Source: Pseudomonas sp. SCB32 (lineage in GTDB: Bacteria; Pseudomonadota; Gammaproteobacteria; Pseudomonadales; Pseudomonadaceae). From it: a DNA stretch of 64,000 bases. A model generated the notes under the pieces. It had not been told where the DNA came from. It made no database searches and saw nothing but the letters and a program-made list of their open reading frames with translations. Each line of letters begins with the position of its first letter. Within the stretch, counting starts at the first letter, position 1. A program made the translations under genes and the position numbers. Shown piece after piece: positions 11,040-19,064 of the stretch. Location of the stretch: positions 2,170,001 to 2,234,000 of the forward strand of contig NZ_CP045118.1 of NCBI RefSeq assembly GCF_009189165.1, in the 5' to 3' direction.

Positions 11040-12520
11040 TCCGCCCCCGTTCCTTGCTCTCTCCACTGGCATTGGCGCTGGCCGTGGCCCTGGCCGGTTG
11101 CGCCATCGGCCCGGACTACAAGCGCCCCGAGCTGACGGTGCCCGCCAGCTTCAAGGAAGGCGAGGGTTGGCAGTTGGCGAAACCGCAGGACGGCTTCAAC
11201 CACGGAGCCTGGTGGGAACTGTACGGCGACGCCACGCTGAACGACCTGCAGAAACGCCTGGTCGCCGCGAACCAGACCCTTGCGCAATCGCTGGCGTCCT
11301 ACCGCCAGGCCCAGGCGCTGACCAAGGGCGCGCGCGCCTCGTTCTTCCCGACCATCAGCGCCGACGTCGGCAAGACCCGTTCCGGCCAGGGCACTGGCAG
11401 CGGGGGCAGCGTACGCCTGCCAGACGGCTCCACCGTCGCCAGCGGGGGGAGCAGCAGCTCGGTCAGCAACAGCTATTCGGCGAGTCTGGGCGTGAGCTGG
11501 GAGCTGGACCTGTGGGGCAAGCTGCGTCGCCAGCTGGAGGCCGACACCGCCAGCATGGACGCCAGCGCCGCGGACCTGGCCGCCTCGCGCCTGTCGTTGC
11601 AGTCGCAGCTGGCCCAGAACTACCTGCAACTGCGCGTGATGGACCGGCAGATCAAGCTGCTCAACGACACCGTGGTGGCCTATGAGCGCTCGCTGAAACT
11701 CACCGAGAACCAGTACAACGCCGGCATCGTCACCAAGGCCGACGTGGCACAGGCGCGCACCCAGCTGAAAAGCACCGAGGCCCAGGCCATCGACCTGAAG
11801 TACCAGCGCGCCCAGCTGGAGCACGCCATTGCCGTGCTGGTCGGCGTGCCGCCGGCGCAGTTCGCCCTGGCCGCCGTGGACGCCGTGCCGAGCCTGCCAT
11901 CGGTGCCGGCGCTGCTGCCGTCGGAACTGCTGCAACGGCGCCCGGACGTGGCCTCGGCCGAGCGCAAAGTGATCGCCGCCAACGCGCAGATCGGCGTGGC
12001 CAAGGCCGCCTGGTTCCCCGACCTGACCCTCACCGCCGCCGGCGGCTACCGCAGCGGCAGCTTCCAGAACTGGATCGAGACGCCCAACCGCTACTGGTCC
12101 ATCGGCCCGCAGTTCGCCATGACCCTGTTCGACGGCGGCCTGATCGCCTCGCAGGTCGAACAGGCCGAGGCCAGCTACGACCAGACCGTGGCCAGCTACC
12201 GGCAGACCGTGCTCGACAGCTTCCGCGAGGTGGAGGACTACATGGTCCAGCTCAAGGTGCTGGAGCAGGAGAGCGGCGTGCAGAAGGAGGCGCTGGACTC
12301 CGCCCGCGAAGCGCTGCGCCTGACCTTCAACCAGTACAAGGCCGGCACCATCGATTACGCCAACGTGGTCACCACCCAGACCACGGCGCTATCCAACGAG
12401 CGTACCCTGTTGACCCTGCAGGGCAGCCGGCTGACCGCGAGCGTGCAGCTGATCGCGGCGCTGGGTGGCGGCTGGGATACGGCGAAGATCGCCGAGGAAG
12501 GGCAGGCGAAGCGCGACTGA
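11036..12520 (+). CDS. opmB: Outer-membrane efflux channel OpmB (NodT/OprM family lipoprotein)
   Basis: A 494-residue TolC-superfamily channel that completes the MuxABC-OpmB pump. The signal peptide ends in a lipobox ([12 protein letters not shown]), followed by the GPDYKRPEL start shared by OprM-like lipoproteins. Two outer-membrane efflux repeats follow, with [13 protein letters not shown] near the middle and [13 protein letters not shown] in the second half. The ATG at 11036 overlaps the muxC stop (ATGA). The frame is open far upstream inside muxC, but that part is shadow. There is no obvious terminator before the convergent small gene at 12527. Confidence 0.95.
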   Translation: MIRPRSLLSPLALALAVALAGCAIGPDYKRPELTVPASFKEGEGWQLAKPQDGFNHGAWWELYGDATLNDLQKRLVAANQTLAQSLASYRQAQALTKGARASFFPTISADVGKTRSGQGTGSGGSVRLPDGSTVASGGSSSSVSNSYSASLGVSWELDLWGKLRRQLEADTASMDASAADLAASRLSLQSQLAQNYLQLRVMDRQIKLLNDTVVAYERSLKLTENQYNAGIVTKADVAQARTQLKSTEAQAIDLKYQRAQLEHAIAVLVGVPPAQFALAAVDAVPSLPSVPALLPSELLQRRPDVASAERKVIAANAQIGVAKAAWFPDLTLTAAGGYRSGSFQNWIETPNRYWSIGPQFAMTLFDGGLIASQVEQAEASYDQTVASYRQTVLDSFREVEDYMVQLKVLEQESGVQKEALDSAREALRLTFNQYKAGTIDYANVVTTQTTALSNERTLLTLQGSRLTASVQLIAALGGGWDTAKIAEEGQAKRD

Positions 12521-12526
12521 TCGTGG

Positions 12527-12820
12527 TCAGTCTTCGATCAGCGCGCTCAGCGGGATGCGGAAACGGCTCTCGCCGTCGATGGACTTGACGCCGCGCGGCT
12601 TGGCGGTGCTCACCAGGGCGGTGCCGTCCAGGCGCTCGAGCACCTCGCAGTCGATGCGGCCGACGGCGGGCAGTTGATCGTCGGCATCGTCCGCCTGGAC
12701 CACCGAACGGCGCTTGAGGAAGCGCCAGTCACGACCGCCGGCATCGACCAGGCGGCACTCTGCCCAACCGGCGAAACACTCGTCGGTGAAACGTACTATC
12801 TCGACCATCAGGCTGGGCAT
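12527..12820 (-). CDS. Conserved hypothetical protein, 97 aa
   Basis: A small acidic cytosolic protein without signal peptide or membrane segment (starts MPSLMVEIVRF). It has one region rich in Asp (QADDADDQLPAVGRID) and ends PLSALIED. It is convergent with opmB (6-bp gap) and lies 38 bp downstream of the NlpC/P60 gene on the same strand, so it may be the last gene of that unit. I do not recognise the family. The codon use matches neighbouring genes and the start has GAGAG upstream, which supports a real gene. Confidence 0.65.
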   Translation of the reverse strand: MPSLMVEIVRFTDECFAGWAECRLVDAGGRDWRFLKRRSVVQADDADDQLPAVGRIDCEVLERLDGTALVSTAKPRGVKSIDGESRFRIPLSALIED

Positions 12821-12858
12821 TGTCGGACTCTCGATTGGTGGGGCCGGTAACGGCGGGG

Positions 12859-13455
12859 TTAGCCGTTGAAGCGGCGAGCGGTGGTGAAGCTGCGTTGCCA
12901 GTAACCGTCGGCCAGGGAATCCAGGCGGACACGTTCGCCGGAGCTGGGCGCGTGGATGAACTGGTTATTGCCGATGTACAGCCCCACGTGGCTGGTCTGG
13001 CCTCGACCGTTGCGATTGAAGAACACCGCATCGCCCGGCTTGAGTTCATCGCGATCGATGCGCAGGCCGCTGCTCTGGATCATTTCCCCGGTGGTCCGTG
13101 GCACCTTCATGCCCGCTTCAGTGCGGAACAGGTAGACCAGCAGGCCGCTGCAGTCGAAACCGCTGCTCACCGAGGTGCCGCCGCGTCGGTAGGGAATGCC
13201 GACCAGTTGGCGGGCGCGGGCGACTACTCGGGAATTGGTAGTGCGATGGCCGTCGTGCACACCGGCCTGCAGGGGACGCTTGGCCGGCAGGTGCAGGCGC
13301 ACGACATTGCGATTGACCGACTTGGCATGGGCGTTATGCGACAGGCTGCCGACGGCCTTGTAGGCCTGTGTGGATTTCGCGGGCTCCCTGGCCTCGCAAA
13401 GCGGAGCGGCCAGGGTAATCAGCAGGGTCATGTTCAGGATAAGAAACGGACGCAT
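12859..13455 (-). CDS. NlpC/P60 family peptidoglycan endopeptidase
   Basis: A 198-residue secreted cell-wall hydrolase of the Spr/MepS type. Members cut D-glutamyl-diaminopimelate or D,D cross-links in peptidoglycan. An N-terminal signal segment (LILNMTLLITLAAPL) precedes a basic linker. The catalytic triad is C102 (FDCSGLL), H156 (SHVGLYIG) and H168 (FIHAPSSG). A close paralogue on the same strand lies just upstream at 13601, so this is a tandem pair. No lipobox is evident, so it is probably periplasmic rather than lipid-anchored. Confidence 0.9.
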   Translation of the reverse strand: MRPFLILNMTLLITLAAPLCEAREPAKSTQAYKAVGSLSHNAHAKSVNRNVVRLHLPAKRPLQAGVHDGHRTTNSRVVARARQLVGIPYRRGGTSVSSGFDCSGLLVYLFRTEAGMKVPRTTGEMIQSSGLRIDRDELKPGDAVFFNRNGRGQTSHVGLYIGNNQFIHAPSSGERVRLDSLADGYWQRSFTTARRFNG

Positions 13456-13600
13456 GGTTCGTACAGCGTGTGACTACAAGCAAAACGGAGCGCTATCTTA
13501 GAAATCTCCCTGAATTCTGGGATGAGGCGATACACCTAAACCGCGTAGGTCTTTTCTGATTCGAAAACCTTGGGTGACTCGGGTTCATTTCTTTGCCGGA

Positions 13601-14185
13601 TCACCCGCTGAAGCGCCGCGCCGTGGTGTAGCTGCGCTGCCAATAGCTGTCCGCGAGCGAGTCGATGCGGATGGTCTTGCCAGTGCTCGGCGCGTGGATG
13701 AAGCGTTTGTCGCCGATGTACAGGCCGACATGACTGGTCTGACCGTTGCCGTTGTGGTTGAAGAACACGGCATCGCCTGGGCGCAGCTCATCAGCGCCTA
13801 CCTCGTTGTCGTGCTGGGCGATCATTGACGCGGTGGTGCGTGGCAGCTTGCGGTTGGCGATGCTGCTGTACAGGTAGACCAGCAGCCCGCTGCAATCGAA
13901 ACCTTCCTCCAGGCTTTCGCCGCCCCAGCGGTAGGGTTTGCCGATCAGCTCATAGGCGCGGGCGATGATCCGAGTGGTGTCCATCGAGCGCCGCCCCTCG
14001 GTGGGCGTGAGGGTCGTTGCCGGGCGCGGCGGGCTCGGGCGGACGGCAGGGCGCGCCAACTGTTGCTCCAGCGCGTCGAACTGGTAGCGCCGCCAGGATG
14101 GCACATCGAAGTCATCGGCCAGGGCAAGACCGGGGGAACAGGTGGCGCAAAGCAGGAACAGGGGAAGCCAGGGGGAGGGGCGCAT
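13601..14185 (-). CDS. NlpC/P60 family peptidoglycan endopeptidase (paralogue)
   Basis: A 194-residue secreted hydrolase of the same family as the downstream gene. The signal peptide runs to about ALADD. A Pro/Arg-rich linker (about 45-66) precedes the catalytic domain. The triad is C98 (FDCSGLLVYLY), H152 (SHVGLYIG) and H164 (FIHAPSTG). The C-terminal SYTTARRFSG closely matches SFTTARRFNG in the neighbour, which indicates tandem duplication. The N-terminal halves are quite different, so location or substrate presentation may differ (inference). Confidence 0.9.
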   Translation of the reverse strand: MRPSPWLPLFLLCATCSPGLALADDFDVPSWRRYQFDALEQQLARPAVRPSPPRPATTLTPTEGRRSMDTTRIIARAYELIGKPYRWGGESLEEGFDCSGLLVYLYSSIANRKLPRTTASMIAQHDNEVGADELRPGDAVFFNHNGNGQTSHVGLYIGDKRFIHAPSTGKTIRIDSLADSYWQRSYTTARRFSG

Positions 14186-14305
14186 GTCGATTCACCTCGC
14201 GGTGAGTAATCAGGACAGGCGTCATCCTAGAAATGGCAAAGGAAGTCGAATGTAGGATTTTTCCACTGTCAGCGAAGGCGATTTCCACGAGGGATCAGCG
14301 GTCGT

Positions 14306-14629
14306 TCAGTGCTCGAATCCGTAGGCCCGCTCGACCCGGCAGACCCGCACCTGGAAGGCGCTGTACCAGTCCTGCCGCCCGCGCTTCTGGGCGCTACGGT
14401 GCTCGATCACATCACGCCAGTGGCGGATGGCCGCCTCATCGCGCCAGTACGACACGGTTATGCCGAGTCCGTCGGCACCCCGTGCGGATTCGACGCCAAG
14501 GAAGCCGTCCTGCTTGGCGGCCAGCTCCAGCATGCGTCCGGCGGTGTCGGCATAGCCCTCGTCCTGCTCGCTGCGCAGGGAGGTGAAGACCACGGCGTAG
14601 TAGGGCGGTTGGGGTGTGCTGGCGATCAT
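14306..14629 (-). CDS. Antibiotic biosynthesis monooxygenase (ABM) domain protein
   Basis: A 107-residue single-domain ferredoxin-like alpha/beta-barrel protein of the ABM/YqjZ type. Features are YYAVVFTSLRSEQDEGYADTA at the first strand and helix, GFLGVESARG in the middle, and ITVSYWRDEAAIRHWRD near the end, which is a hallmark of this family. Members include small cofactor-free monooxygenases and heme-degrading enzymes, but many have no known activity. The start codon overlaps the stop of the upstream amidotransferase-like gene (ATGA), so the two are co-translated. Confidence 0.82.
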   Translation of the reverse strand: MIASTPQPPYYAVVFTSLRSEQDEGYADTAGRMLELAAKQDGFLGVESARGADGLGITVSYWRDEAAIRHWRDVIEHRSAQKRGRQDWYSAFQVRVCRVERAYGFEH

Positions 14630-15360
14630 GCGGGGCTCCCGGCGGTGGACGCGGTGTAGCGGAAGGCGGCGGCGAGCAAGGCCTGGGCCAGCGGTACGCT
14701 GATGCCGGCGAGCGCCTTGCGTTCGGGCTGGAACAGGGTGGCGAGGAAGAACGGGTGGTCCGTGTCTTCCAGCGCGCGGATGCTGCCGTCCTCGCTGTGG
14801 GCGCTGGCACGCAGCGAATCGCCGAACAGCGCGCCCTGGAACTCGGGGTTCACCCCGTAGCTGCAGCGATAGCCTTCGCGGATGCTCGGCAGGCCGTAGA
14901 TGGCGGCCAGGCGCGAGCCGGGGCGCAGGGCGATGGTTTCGCTGGCCTCCACCAGTGAGCAGGGAAGCGCATGGATCACCGGGCGCGTGGCCTGCGGGTC
15001 AGTCTCGCCGTGGGCTGCATCCTGCCAGCCGAGCACCTGGCGGGCGCGCTCCAGCAACGCGTGCTGGAAACCGCCACAGGTGCCGAGAAAGGGCACGCCG
15101 TGCTCGCGGGCGTAGGTGATGGCGCGCAGCGCTCCTTCGGTCTCCAGGTAAGGGCTGCCGGGGGTGCACCAGAAGCCGGCGTAGGCGTGCAGCGGCAGGC
15201 CGTCCGCCAGGCTCGGCGTGTCCAGCCAGTCGATGCGCAAGGTGCCGCTGTGGGGCAGCAGTGACTGTTGCAGCGCGAGGGGGATCGCCCAGTGCGCGGT
15301 GACGCGGCTGTCGGGGTCGCCGATCAAGCCGATTCGCAGAGCGTTGCGCCGTCGTCCCAT
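14626..15360 (-). CDS. CTP synthase C-terminal region-related (class I amidotransferase-like) protein
   Basis: A 244-residue stand-alone class I glutamine-amidotransferase-like protein related to the C-terminal half of CTP synthase, without the synthetase domain. The nucleophile elbow is LGTCGGFQH with C95 (codon TGT). The downstream motif that should read HPE is Q211-P-E (FQPERKALAG), so the catalytic His is replaced. Some relatives have selenocysteine at the nucleophile, but here it is plain Cys. It overlaps the ABM gene and is divergent from a LysR gene (107-bp spacer with a perfect palindrome). Classical glutaminase activity is doubtful. Confidence 0.8.
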   Translation of the reverse strand: MGRRRNALRIGLIGDPDSRVTAHWAIPLALQQSLLPHSGTLRIDWLDTPSLADGLPLHAYAGFWCTPGSPYLETEGALRAITYAREHGVPFLGTCGGFQHALLERARQVLGWQDAAHGETDPQATRPVIHALPCSLVEASETIALRPGSRLAAIYGLPSIREGYRCSYGVNPEFQGALFGDSLRASAHSEDGSIRALEDTDHPFFLATLFQPERKALAGISVPLAQALLAAAFRYTASTAGSPA

Positions 15361-15416
15361 GCTTTGCTCCCCCTATGCCCCGAGGCCCATTGGCGGGCCG
15401 ATGAACGCAATTTATA

Positions 15417-15432
15417 GTTGCGCTTGCGCAAC
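15417..15432. promoter_or_regulatory. Perfect palindrome in divergent promoter (candidate LysR operator)
   Basis: GTTGCGC-TT-GCGCAAC is a perfect inverted repeat with a 2-bp spacer, 36 bp upstream of the LysR ATG at 15468 and 57 bp from the divergent amidotransferase-like gene. Its placement suits autoregulation and control of the divergent pair. Assignment to this LysR protein is inference. Confidence 0.5.
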
Positions 15433-15467
15433 CAAAATTGGCGGCCGTGCAATCCCGGAGTGCGTCT

Positions 15468-16364
15468 ATGCAATATCGTCTTGAATACGCCGATCTCGCC
15501 CTCGTGCTGGCGCTGGTGCGCGGCGGCAGCCTGGCCCGTGCGGCTGAGTTGCTGGACGTGGATGTCTCCACGGTATTCCGCGCCATACGCCGGCTGGAGA
15601 AGGCCCTGGGCACCGCGCTGTTCGAAAAGGGCCGGCATGGCTACCTGCCGACCGCCACCGCCCAGCAGCTCGCCAATCAGGCGGAACTGGCCGAGCAGGC
15701 GCTGGAGGCCGCCCGGTTGAGCCTGGAGCAGGGGCTCGACGTGCTCAGCGGCACCGTGCGCCTGACCTGCTCCGACACTGTGCTGCAAGGCCTGCTGCTG
15801 CCGGCGCTGGCGCGCTTCATGAAACGATACCCGGCGCTGAACCTGGAGCTGACCACCTCCAATGCCTTCGCCAACCTCAGCCGCCGTGATGCCGACATCG
15901 CCCTGCGCCTGACCAGTTCGCCCCCGGAGCATCTGGTCGGACGCAGCCTGGGCAATGTGCATTACGTCCTTTGCGCGCACCGCGATTACCTCGCCGAACA
16001 GGGCAAGCGGCCCTGGCAGGACATGAGCTGGATCGCGCCGGACGATTTCCTGCCCGACCACTCCAGCGTCGCCTGGCGCCGCCAGGCGTTCCCGGCGGTA
16101 ATTCCGGCGTACCGCTGCAACAGCATGCTCACGGTGCACGACCTGTGCCGCGCGGGCCTGGGGCTGGCGGCGCTTCCCGCGTTCCTGCTGCGGCCCGACG
16201 ACGGCCTGCGGGTGCTGGAGGGCGAGTTGCCGGGGTGCAGCACCCACCTCTGGCTGCTGACGCGCCCGGACTGTCGCGCATTGCGCGCGGTGGTGACTCT
16301 GTTCGAGGAACTGGCCGGCAATCTCTTCATGGACAAGCGAGCGGGGACCGGCCGCCAGGGCTAG
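15468..16364 (+). CDS. LysR-family transcriptional regulator
   Basis: A 298-residue LysR protein. The HTH lies at residues 18-45 (SLARAAELLDVDVSTVFRAIRRLE) and the substrate-binding domain at about 90-290. The usual QxxxS of the recognition helix is replaced by DVSTVFRAI, a variant seen in a LysR subgroup. The ATG at 15468 was chosen because MQYRLEYADLALVLAL is the family N-terminus. An ATG at 15438 would add ten unsupported residues. It is divergent from the amidotransferase-like/ABM pair and probably regulates it. Confidence 0.87.
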   Translation: MQYRLEYADLALVLALVRGGSLARAAELLDVDVSTVFRAIRRLEKALGTALFEKGRHGYLPTATAQQLANQAELAEQALEAARLSLEQGLDVLSGTVRLTCSDTVLQGLLLPALARFMKRYPALNLELTTSNAFANLSRRDADIALRLTSSPPEHLVGRSLGNVHYVLCAHRDYLAEQGKRPWQDMSWIAPDDFLPDHSSVAWRRQAFPAVIPAYRCNSMLTVHDLCRAGLGLAALPAFLLRPDDGLRVLEGELPGCSTHLWLLTRPDCRALRAVVTLFEELAGNLFMDKRAGTGRQG

Positions 16365-16407
16365 CGCCTTATCCGGGGGCATTACGGGCGCGGGAGCAGA
16401 AACGAAA

Positions 16408-16428
16408 GGCCCCGCGTGAAGCGGGGCC
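16408..16428 (-). terminator. Rho-independent terminator for the Pro/Tyr-rich protein gene
   Basis: Perfect 8-bp stem GGCCCCGC/GCGGGGCC with a GTGAA loop. On the minus strand it is followed by TTTCGTTT. It lies just past the stop codon at 16437 and probably also limits read-through from the LysR gene. Confidence 0.75.
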
Positions 16429-16436
16429 TGTGCAAG

Positions 16437-16811
16437 TTACCAGTGGCGATAGTGCCCCGGCGGGCCGTAGTAGCCGGGCCCGTAGTAGCGGGGCGCGTAG
16501 TAGCGTGGGCCGTAGTAGCGTGGCCCTGGCACCACCACGACCGGACGGTAGACCGGCTGGTACACCGGAACCGGCTGGTAGTACACCGGCGGCGGTGGCG
16601 GGTAGTACGCCACCGGGGGCGGCGGGTAATACGCGGGTGGAGGCGGCGCATAGTAGGGTGCCGGCGATGACCCGGCGACGATCGCCCCGCCGACCACGGC
16701 ACCGACTACCGCGCCGATGGCGGCGGCATCGCTGTTGCTGTTGGCCGCTGCCTGTCCGGCGAGGGCCAGGCAACCGCAGAGTACGGCGAACTGGGGGAGA
16801 CGGCGAAGCAT
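16437..16811 (-). CDS. Secreted Pro/Tyr-rich repeat protein with glycine zipper
   Basis: 124 residues. A signal peptide ends near GQAAANS. A Gly/Ala/Val helix follows (AIGAVVGAVVGGAIVAG, a glycine-zipper pattern), then a long tail of PPPPAYYPPPP and PxYYGPRYY-type repeats ending PPGHYRHW. Proteins like this are common in Pseudomonas and are usually called hypothetical. The tail is probably extended, polyproline-II and aromatic, which suggests an envelope-associated role (inference). It is monocistronic, with its own terminator, and divergent from the I78 lipoprotein gene. Confidence 0.78.
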   Translation of the reverse strand: MLRRLPQFAVLCGCLALAGQAAANSNSDAAAIGAVVGAVVGGAIVAGSSPAPYYAPPPPAYYPPPPVAYYPPPPPVYYQPVPVYQPVYRPVVVVPGPRYYGPRYYAPRYYGPGYYGPPGHYRHW

Positions 16812-17045
16812 GATGTACCTCCTGGGGAACCGGCATGGTGCCCGTTATCCATAAGACATCCGCCCGCGCCGATTGGTAAGGCCGCCCTGTGTAAAGGTTG
16901 TGTAAAAGGCGCGGCGCGGCTCTGCGCCGGGCGTTCCATGCATCAGGTTGCAATACTTCAGTGCCCCGCCTGGCGCCTCATGCTGGTAAGGTGGCGCCCT
17001 CACGCTTTTCAAGCTTTCAAGAACTCATCATCAGGGAGACTTTCC

Positions 17046-17372
17046 ATGCCCTTGAACCGAGTGACCCTGTTGTCGCTTTTCGCCGTGGCCGCGCTGGCCG
17101 GTTGCAGCTCCAAGGACGCTTCGACCGATGCCGCCTCGCCTGCTTCGCAAACGCCGTCGGCGCAGTCCGCAAGCTGTGACGCCAAGGCCGTGCAGGCGTT
17201 GATCGGCAAGACCATCGATCCGACCCTGGCTGAGCAGGCCCGCCGCGATGCCGGCGCCAGCGTGGCGCGGGTGCTGCGTCCGCACCAGCCGATCACCATG
17301 GAGTACAACTCCCAACGCCTGAACATCGACGTCGATGACCATCAGGTGGTGCAGCAGGTCAACTGCGGCTGA
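17046..17372 (+). CDS. I78 family peptidase inhibitor lipoprotein
   Basis: A 108-residue lipoprotein with lipobox LAALAGCSSKD, a Ser/Ala/Pro-rich linker and a C-terminal I78-type inhibitor domain (AKAVQALIGKT ... VARVLRPHQPITMEYNSQRLN ... VVQQVNCG). I78 proteins inhibit serine proteases. The domain core is the small Elastin/potato-type beta fold (family knowledge). The frame is open from 16938, but the ATG at 17046, after AGGGAGACTTTCC, gives a proper signal peptide. A terminator follows directly. Confidence 0.85.
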   Translation: MPLNRVTLLSLFAVAALAGCSSKDASTDAASPASQTPSAQSASCDAKAVQALIGKTIDPTLAEQARRDAGASVARVLRPHQPITMEYNSQRLNIDVDDHQVVQQVNCG

Positions 17373-17390
17373 TCGCTGTCTCATTGAAAA

Positions 17391-17414
17391 AGCCCCGAAC
17401 TGACGGGGCTTTTG
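17391..17414 (+). terminator. Rho-independent terminator after I78 inhibitor gene
   Basis: AGCCCCG/CGGGGCT 7-bp stem with a 6-nt loop, preceded by AAAA and followed by TTTTGC, 18 bases after the stop codon. Confidence 0.88.
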
Positions 17415-17472
17415 CTTTCGCGATGAATCAGGTGTAGGGCGCATAGCGCCTCAAGCGTTATGCGCCGTTTTG

Positions 17473-17800
17473 GAGTTTGGCGTTTCTGCGCCGCTTCGGC
17501 GTGCGCTGAAAGCTTTTGTTTCGCCCCCTCGGGCGAGTCCCTTTTGTTAAACGTCGGATAGCCGCCCTCACAAAAGGAACCAAAAGGTCTTGCCCCTGCA
17601 TCCGGTTTTTCGCTTAGGCGAAAAATTCCCTCGCTCCATCGAAGTTTCAGGGGCCCGCGTCGACGGGCCATCCCTGGCCCGACGACGCTCTCGCGGCATC
17701 CATGCCGCTCAACCCCTGAAACTCCGATTCCACTCGGCCTCCTGAAGGGGCGTTCCGGTGCGTGCGAATATTCCTCTGGAAGTCCCCAAGAGCTAAAGCC
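17473..17800 (+). repeat. Single arm of the composite repeat (copy C)
   Basis: The sequence from GCGCCGCTTCGGCGTG through CCCCCTCGGGCGAGTCCC and CATCCGGTTTTTCGC to CCACTCGGCCTCCTGA is nearly the same as the left arm of the composite at 1812-2110, in the same orientation, but no opposed second arm follows. It is non-coding. REP elements (17837-17938) follow up to the LysR gene, and no gene lies in 17373-18022. Confidence 0.8.
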
Positions 17801-17836
17801 AGAACAAAGTGCCCGGCGTTCGCTGGACTGGTGCCC

Positions 17837-17938
17837 GTAGGAGCGGACCTTGTCCGCGAAATCCATCGCGGATGAATCCGCTCCCACAGGGAAGTACATG
17901 GCTTTGCGCCCGTGTAGGAGCTGACTCCGTCCGCGAAA
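17837..17938. repeat. REP elements (GTAGGAGCGG type)
   Basis: GTAGGAGCGGACCTTGTCCGC opposed by GCGGATGAATCCGCTCCCAC (17837-17887) forms one REP hairpin pair. A further half-element GTAGGAGCTGACTCCGTCCGC is at 17913. It is typical Pseudomonas intergenic REP sequence. Confidence 0.75.
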
Positions 17939-18022
17939 TGAAAAGCCCCCGCACTGGCGGGATTTTCTTCATGCATGTGTTCGCGAGCAAGGGCTAGGCG
18001 CCCTTCTCGGAGTCCTGCGGCT

Positions 18023-18946
18023 TCAGATCGCCGAAAAGCGCTGCCCCAGACCCGTCTCGCGGAAGTGATCGACGACATGGTCGACGAAGGCGCGGGTCTT
18101 GGCCGGCAGCAGCTTCTGCGCGGCGTAGTAGATGGCGGTGTTGCCGGCATCCACGTACCACTCCGGCAGCACCCGCAGGAGCCGGCCGTCGTCCAGGTAG
18201 GGCAGGGCGTGCTGCATGCTGACCAGGGTGACACCCAGACCCTTGAGGGCGGCGAAGCAGGCCGCTTCCGGGTCGCTCATGGTCATGCGTTCCTTCAGCG
18301 CGATGGGCGCCTGGGCGTGCTGGCGGTTGACCAGCGGCCAGGGGCGCACCCGGCCGGTCTGCGGCGAGCGGATGCGGATGCCGTCGTGGCTGGGCAGGTC
18401 GCTCGGGTAACGGATGGGTGGATGGGCGTCGAGATAGGCCGGCGAGGCCAGCAGCACCAGATGCGCCGGCGAGAGCTTGCGCGCCACGACGCCCGGCGGC
18501 AGTTCGAAGCCGCCGCCGATGGCGGCGTCGAAGCCCTCGGCGATCAGGTCCACCTGGCGGTTGTCGAAGTGCCAGTCCGGGCGGATCGCCGGGTAGCGCT
18601 CGAGGAAGTCCGGCAGCAGCGGCAGGATGTAGTCGCGGCCGAACACCAGCCCCATGCTCACTTTCAGCGCCCCGCTGGGCTGGCCGTCGGTGCTGGCCAG
18701 GTTGGCGATGGCGCTCTGCAGGCTGGCCAGGCCGCCGCTGGCTTCATCGAGGAATCGCTCACCCGCTTCGGTCAGGGTCAGGCTGCGGGTACTACGCTGG
18801 AACAGCCGCACGCCCAGGTTGTTCTCCAGCCGCGCCACGTTCTTGCTCACCGCCGCCGGTGTCAGCGCCAGGCGCCGCGCGGCGGCGGCGAAACTGCCGG
18901 CTTCGGCGCTGCGGACGAAGCATTCGATACTGATCAGGCTTTCCAT
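18023..18946 (-). CDS. LysR-family transcriptional regulator
   Basis: A 307-residue LysR protein with HTH at residues 18-45 (SFAAAARRLALTPAAVSKNVARLE) and an effector domain from about 92, of the DmlR/CrgA-like group. It is divergent from the SDR gene at 19065. The 118-bp spacer holds an inverted repeat ATTACT-N8-AGTAAT. Control of the SDR gene is likely from the layout (inference). Length and motifs are normal. Confidence 0.88.
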   Translation of the reverse strand: MESLISIECFVRSAEAGSFAAAARRLALTPAAVSKNVARLENNLGVRLFQRSTRSLTLTEAGERFLDEASGGLASLQSAIANLASTDGQPSGALKVSMGLVFGRDYILPLLPDFLERYPAIRPDWHFDNRQVDLIAEGFDAAIGGGFELPPGVVARKLSPAHLVLLASPAYLDAHPPIRYPSDLPSHDGIRIRSPQTGRVRPWPLVNRQHAQAPIALKERMTMSDPEAACFAALKGLGVTLVSMQHALPYLDDGRLLRVLPEWYVDAGNTAIYYAAQKLLPAKTRAFVDHVVDHFRETGLGQRFSAI

Positions 18947-18986
18947 GGGCGGTATTCCGGACGTTTGGTATCGACTGAATATAGCG

Positions 18987-19006
18987 ATTACTGGCTACCG
19001 AGTAAT
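18987..19006. promoter_or_regulatory. Inverted repeat between LysR and SDR genes
   Basis: ATTACT-N8-AGTAAT, a perfect 6-bp inverted repeat, 40 bp from the LysR start and 58 bp from the SDR start. AT-rich dyads of this size in divergent spacers are usual LysR targets. No binding evidence is available. Confidence 0.45.
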
Positions 19007-19064
19007 GAGTCCGAAAGGGAAACTGACCCCGTCGAACTTACTCCCCCCATCCTGGAGACACACC

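Noticed and set aside
14626..15360. Selenocysteine at the nucleophile of the amidotransferase-like protein
   Set aside because: The codon at residue 95 is TGT, ordinary cysteine.
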